Source of the DNA: CAZLHO01 sp964559455
Lineage (GTDB): Bacteria > Krumholzibacteriota > Krumholzibacteriia > LZORAL124-64-63
NCBI GenBank assembly: GCA_964559455.1
Contig: CAZLHO010000081.1
Span: forward strand, 1-9,838
Length of the DNA: 9,838 nt
Reading direction: 5' to 3'
Of the stretch, positions 7,507 to 9,838 are shown in pieces (position 1 is the first letter of the stretch; every line of letters begins with the position of its first letter). Position numbers and translations under genes: made by a program. The notes under the pieces were generated by a model. That model did no database searches and was not told the origin of the DNA. It worked only from the letters and a program-made list of their open reading frames with translations.

Positions 7507-7594
7507 GGACGGGTGGAAACGCCCATCCCCCGGGACCACGCCGCGACCCGCGCGGCCGATCGTCCCGGCTCCGGCTCACAATCGAGGTCCCGGC

Positions 7595-7927
7595 GTGGAA
7601 AAGAAACTCTACGAACTTCAAGCTGAACTCTGCAAGACGCTGTCCAACCCCAAGCGCCTCGAGATCCTGGACATCCTCAAGGAGGAGGGGGAGATCTGCG
7701 TCAACAAGCTGGCCGAGCGGCTCGAGATCCCCAAGGCGAACACTTCGCAGCATCTGGCCGTGCTGCGCCAGGCCGGCGTGGTGAACACCCGCAAGGACGG
7801 CATCAACGTCTACTACAGCCTCCGCTCCGACAAGATCACCGAGGCCTGCTACCTGACGCGGGACATCCTGCTCGAGCGCCTCGAGGATCAGATGGGTTTG
7901 ACGAACTTCATCAAGAACGGCGACTGA
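7595..7927 (+). CDS. ArsR/SmtB-family winged-helix transcriptional regulator
   Basis: Small dimeric DNA-binding repressor, 110 aa. The protein has the family order: helix with LCKTLSNPKRLEILDIL (12-28), the helix-turn-helix LAERLEIPKANTSQHLAVLRQAGVV (39-63, recognition helix around TSQHLAVLR) and the beta-wing RKDGINVYYSL (66-76), then a C-terminal dimer helix. In classical arsenic/cadmium sensors the segment before the HTH reads ELCVCDL; here it is EICVNKL, so only one of the two cysteines (C35) is kept. Other cysteines are C13 and C85. The start is the GTG at 7595, preceded by GAGGT with a 6-nt spacer; a TTG at 7505 in the same frame would add a Pro/Arg-rich, non-family stretch. It is likely autoregulated and may control the divergent efflux operon, but the inducer cannot be told. 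Confidence 0.93.
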   Translation: MEKKLYELQAELCKTLSNPKRLEILDILKEEGEICVNKLAERLEIPKANTSQHLAVLRQAGVVNTRKDGINVYYSLRSDKITEACYLTRDILLERLEDQMGLTNFIKNGD

Positions 7928-7945
7928 GCGCGCCGCCCCCGCTTC

Positions 7946-7977
7946 GCCCCGCGCCGTCGGCGCGGGGCATTTTTTTT
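7946..7977 (+). terminator. Strong rho-independent terminator after the ArsR-type gene
   Basis: GCCCCGCGCC (7946-7955) and GGCGCGGGGC (7959-7968) form a perfect 10-bp GC-rich stem with a 3-nt loop, followed by A and eight T (7970-7977). It lies 19 nt after the stop codon and should end transcription of ispH and the regulator before rmuC. Confidence 0.93.
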
Positions 7978-7978
7978 G

Positions 7979-7999
7979 CCCGCGCCCGGGGCGCGGGGC
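7979..7999. repeat. Second hairpin repeating the terminator arm
   Basis: CCCGCGCC (7979-7986) and GGCGCGGG (7990-7997) form an 8-bp stem with a 3-nt loop, 2 nt after the T tract. Its right arm extends to GGCGCGGGGC (7990-7999), an exact copy of the right arm of the preceding terminator. It has no T tract of its own. It may be a remnant of a duplicated terminator. Confidence 0.45.
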
Positions 8000-8028
8000 C
8001 CGGTTCGCCGCGGATCCGGGCGAGGGGC

Positions 8029-8057
8029 TTGCCTCGATCGACGCGGGGCGCTAGGGT
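8029..8057 (+). promoter_or_regulatory. Possible rmuC promoter
   Basis: TTGCCT (8029-8034) and TAGGGT (8052-8057) are separated by 17 nt. Matches are moderate (four and three of six), but boxes of this kind are common in high-GC bacteria. Start would be near 8064, giving a leader of about 33 nt. A promoter is needed here because a strong terminator lies just upstream. Confidence 0.4.
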
Positions 8058-8096
8058 GGCGCCGAACCGTTCCTTCCACCCGAAGGGGAGCCGCGC

Positions 8097-9383
8097 ATGG
8101 AGATCCTCGCCTTGATCCTGGGAATGGCGATCGGCGCCGCAGCCGGCTGGCTGGTCGCGAGCGCCCGGGGGCGTGTCCGCGCCGCCGGCCTGGAGGCCGA
8201 ACTGGGCCAGCTGCGCCGGGTCGTCGAGGCGCGCGAACGCGAGGCCGAGGAGTTGGGGGCCCGCTTCCAGGACGCCTTCAAGGCCCTGGCGGCCGACGCC
8301 CTGCAGAGCAACAGCGCCTCGTTCCTGGACCTGGCCCGGAGCGCCCTGGCCGAGCAGCAGGCCACGGCCCGCGGGGAGCTCGACACGCGGCGGCAGGCGG
8401 TCGAGGGGTTGGTCGCGCCCCTTTCGAAATCCCTCGAGAAGGTCGACCAGAGGATCCTGGAGCTGGAGAAGGCCCGCGAGCAGGCCTACGGCGCCTTGCG
8501 CGAGCAGGTCAAGCAGATGGAGACCGTGCAGCGCCAGCTGCGCGACGAGACCGGGAATCTGGTGCGCGCCCTGCGCGCGCCCGCGGCTCGCGGTCGCTGG
8601 GGCGAGATCCAGCTGCGCCGCGTCGTCGAGATGGCGGGCATGCTCGACCACGTCGATTTCAACGAGCAGGAATCGCACACCGACGACGAAGGCGCCCGGC
8701 GGCGGCCCGACATGATCGTCAGGCTGCCCGGCGGCAAGAGCGTGGTCGTCGACGCCAAGACCCCGCTGGTCTCCTACATCGACGCGGTGGAGGCCACCGA
8801 CGACGACGTCCGCCAGGCGAAGCTGGCCGACCACGCCCGGCTGGTGCACACCCACGTGACGCAGCTCGGCGCCAAGAGCTACTGGGCGCAGTTCGATCAG
8901 ACCCCCGAATTCGTCGTGATGTTCCTGCCCGGCGAGGACTTCTTCGCCGCCGCCCTGCGCCAGGATCCCGGCCTGATCGAAGAAGGCGTCGAGCAGAAGG
9001 TCATCATCGCCACGCCCACGACCCTGATCGCCCTGCTGCGGGCCGTGGCCTACGGCTGGCAGCAGGAGCAGGTCGCGCGCAGCGCCCGCGAGGTCAGCGA
9101 GCTGGGCCGCGATCTCTACCGGCGGCTGCGGACGCTGGCCGGCCATCTGGACGGAGTGGGCAAGGGATTGGACGGCGCCGTGGCCCGCTACAACGAGGCC
9201 GTGGGCTCGCTGGAGAGCAGGGTCCTGGTCGCCGCCCGGCGCTTCAGCGAACTGGGCGCCGGCGGCGGGGACGAGCTCGTGGCTCCGCGGACGGTGGAAA
9301 AGACGACCCGCGTCCTCCAGGCCGACGGGGTCGGCGCGGACGCGGGTCGCGACGATCAAGACGAGGCCGACGCCTCCGTCTAG
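8097..9383 (+). CDS. rmuC: RmuC-family DNA recombination protein
   Basis: RmuC limits DNA inversion and rearrangement at repeats and has a predicted PD-(D/E)XK nuclease-like fold; its biochemical action is not settled. The protein has 428 aa, near the usual size. It begins with one membrane anchor (residues 3-23), then charged coiled-coil segments (about 28-60 and 95-160), then the RmuC domain: RGRWGEIQLRRVVEMAGM (165-182), RPDMIVRLPGGKSVVVDAKTPL (split between 203 and 224, with D205, D219 and K221 as nuclease-like residues), EFVVMFLPGE (271-280) and ATPTTLIALLRAVAYGW (305-321). The ATG at 8097 follows AAGGGGAG by 6 nt. After about residue 385 the tail is low in complexity and acidic at the end, outside the conserved domain. 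The stop codon overlaps the stop of the opposite HDOD gene. Confidence 0.95.
   Translation: MEILALILGMAIGAAAGWLVASARGRVRAAGLEAELGQLRRVVEAREREAEELGARFQDAFKALAADALQSNSASFLDLARSALAEQQATARGELDTRRQAVEGLVAPLSKSLEKVDQRILELEKAREQAYGALREQVKQMETVQRQLRDETGNLVRALRAPAARGRWGEIQLRRVVEMAGMLDHVDFNEQESHTDDEGARRRPDMIVRLPGGKSVVVDAKTPLVSYIDAVEATDDDVRQAKLADHARLVHTHVTQLGAKSYWAQFDQTPEFVVMFLPGEDFFAAALRQDPGLIEEGVEQKVIIATPTTLIALLRAVAYGWQQEQVARSAREVSELGRDLYRRLRTLAGHLDGVGKGLDGAVARYNEAVGSLESRVLVAARRFSELGAGGGDELVAPRTVEKTTRVLQADGVGADAGRDDQDEADASV
9295..9349 (-). terminator. Likely terminator of the HDOD gene, inside the rmuC 3' end
   Basis: CGACCCGCGTCC (9304-9315) and GGACGCGGGTCG (9338-9349) form a perfect 12-bp inverted repeat. 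The 22-nt loop holds a nested 5-bp pair (GCCGA 9321-9325, TCGGC 9331-9335). On the minus strand the stem is followed by TCTTTTCC, a short T tract, and it lies about 30 nt beyond the HDOD stop codon. On the plus strand no T tract follows, so rmuC itself is not terminated there. The DNA also encodes rmuC residues of about 403-418. Confidence 0.55.
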
Positions 9384-9838
9384 TCGATGATCTTCAGGAT
9401 CTGCAGGGCCTGCTCGCATTCCTCCAGGATCTGGGGCGTCTGCTCCAGGGCCCCTTCCAGGGTCATTCCCAGTTCCGAGGACGCCCGGGGGTCGCAGCTC
9501 TCGCCCCCCCGGCTCATCGGCGCGCCCATGTCCAGGGCGTAGGCGGTCTGGTCGGAAAGATGCACCAGCGACACCAGCCGCGAGAAGGTGATCGACGGAT
9601 CCGGCGCGTGGTGGTACTGCACCGCCTCGATCAGGTTCGGCGGGAAGTTCCAGCTGCGCAGCACCGCCCGGGCCAGGGCGGTATGCCCGATCCTCAACAG
9701 CCCGTCCTCCGCCTCGTGCCAGCGGAGCCCCTCCTGTTCGGCCCGCCCGCAGACCTCCAGGAAGTCCTCCTGGAAATACTTCATCATGATCAGCTTGCCG
9801 ACGTCGTGCAGCAGGCCGGCCACGAAGGTCTCCTCCTG
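9380..9838 (-). CDS. HDOD-domain signalling protein, C-terminal part (cut by window edge)
   Basis: The frame is open to the right edge, so only the last 152 codons are visible and the true start lies outside the window. A GTG at 9823 falls inside a conserved segment and is not a start. The fragment begins with the HDOD core TFVAGLLHDVGKLIM, holding the His-Asp pair at visible residues 11-12, followed by GHTALARAVLRSWNFP and the AVQYHHAPD motif. HDOD domains are degenerate or non-canonical relatives of HD phosphohydrolases, found in bacterial signalling proteins alone or joined to receiver, EAL or GGDEF domains; what precedes it here is unknown. The last 45 residues, rich in Glu, are not conserved. 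The gene converges on rmuC and shares the CTAG at 9380-9383. Confidence 0.88.
   Translation of the reverse strand, partial: QEETFVAGLLHDVGKLIMMKYFQEDFLEVCGRAEQEGLRWHEAEDGLLRIGHTALARAVLRSWNFPPNLIEAVQYHHAPDPSITFSRLVSLVHLSDQTAYALDMGAPMSRGGESCDPRASSELGMTLEGALEQTPQILEECEQALQILKIID

Noticed and set aside
7505..7594. TTG start of the ArsR-type gene, adding 30 residues
   Set aside because: The extra segment is Pro/Arg-rich and unlike the family; GTG at 7595 has GAGGT at good spacing.
7911..9419. Minus-strand open frame opposite rmuC, with no stop for 500 codons
   Set aside because: Product is biased in Gly, Ala, His and Asp without motifs, and it overlaps a conserved RmuC and the HDOD gene; a GC-rich antisense artefact.
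1..9838. CRISPR arrays, transposon ends, tRNA or rRNA genes
   Set aside because: No regularly spaced repeats, transposase fragments, tRNA-like cloverleaf or rRNA stretches were seen while reading both strands.

Overview
This is a GC-rich bacterial chromosome segment (roughly two thirds G+C by eye) with seven protein-coding genes. No RNA genes, insertion sequences, CRISPR arrays or phage genes are visible. The host is almost certainly a Gram-negative (diderm) bacterium, because the window encodes a complete inner-membrane / periplasm / outer-membrane efflux system. It makes isoprenoids by the MEP pathway (ispH). I cannot place it to phylum with confidence: a high-GC uncultured lineage (FCB-group or deltaproteobacteria-like) would fit, but that is inference.

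Layout. Positions 1-238 are non-coding and hold two back-to-back inverted repeats; the left one is a good minus-strand terminator. Positions 239-6258 are a minus-strand operon, transcribed right to left: a small DUF2892 membrane protein, a TolC-type outer-membrane channel, a lipoprotein membrane-fusion adaptor and an RND permease. The last three genes are packed tightly (gaps of 5 and 1 nt). The operon starts from a near-consensus promoter (TTGACA-N17-TAGAAT) in an AT-rich island at about 6335-6380, and an AATATT-CT-AATATT inverted repeat lies over its -10 box. Divergent from it on the plus strand are ispH (6493-7440), a small ArsR/SmtB-family winged-helix repressor (7595-7927) with a textbook terminator, and rmuC (8097-9383). 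A minus-strand HDOD-domain gene enters from the right edge (9380-9838). It converges on rmuC so tightly that a single CTAG holds both stop codons.

How the parts may fit. DUF2892 proteins and ArsR-family sensors occur together elsewhere in thiol- or sulfur-linked loci (the E. coli ygaV-ygaP pair is the known example). Here a DUF2892 gene leads an RND efflux operon whose promoter carries a repressor-like palindrome, and an ArsR-type regulator is encoded 1.3 kb away, beyond ispH. A working hypothesis is that this ArsR protein represses the efflux operon and releases it in response to a metal, a thiol-reactive compound or a sulfur species. The regulatory link and the substrate are inferred, not shown. 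ispH, rmuC and the HDOD gene look like ordinary housekeeping or signalling neighbours. I did not find a clearly unprecedented system; the promoter/operator architecture and the altered proton-relay residues of the permease are the points most worth following.
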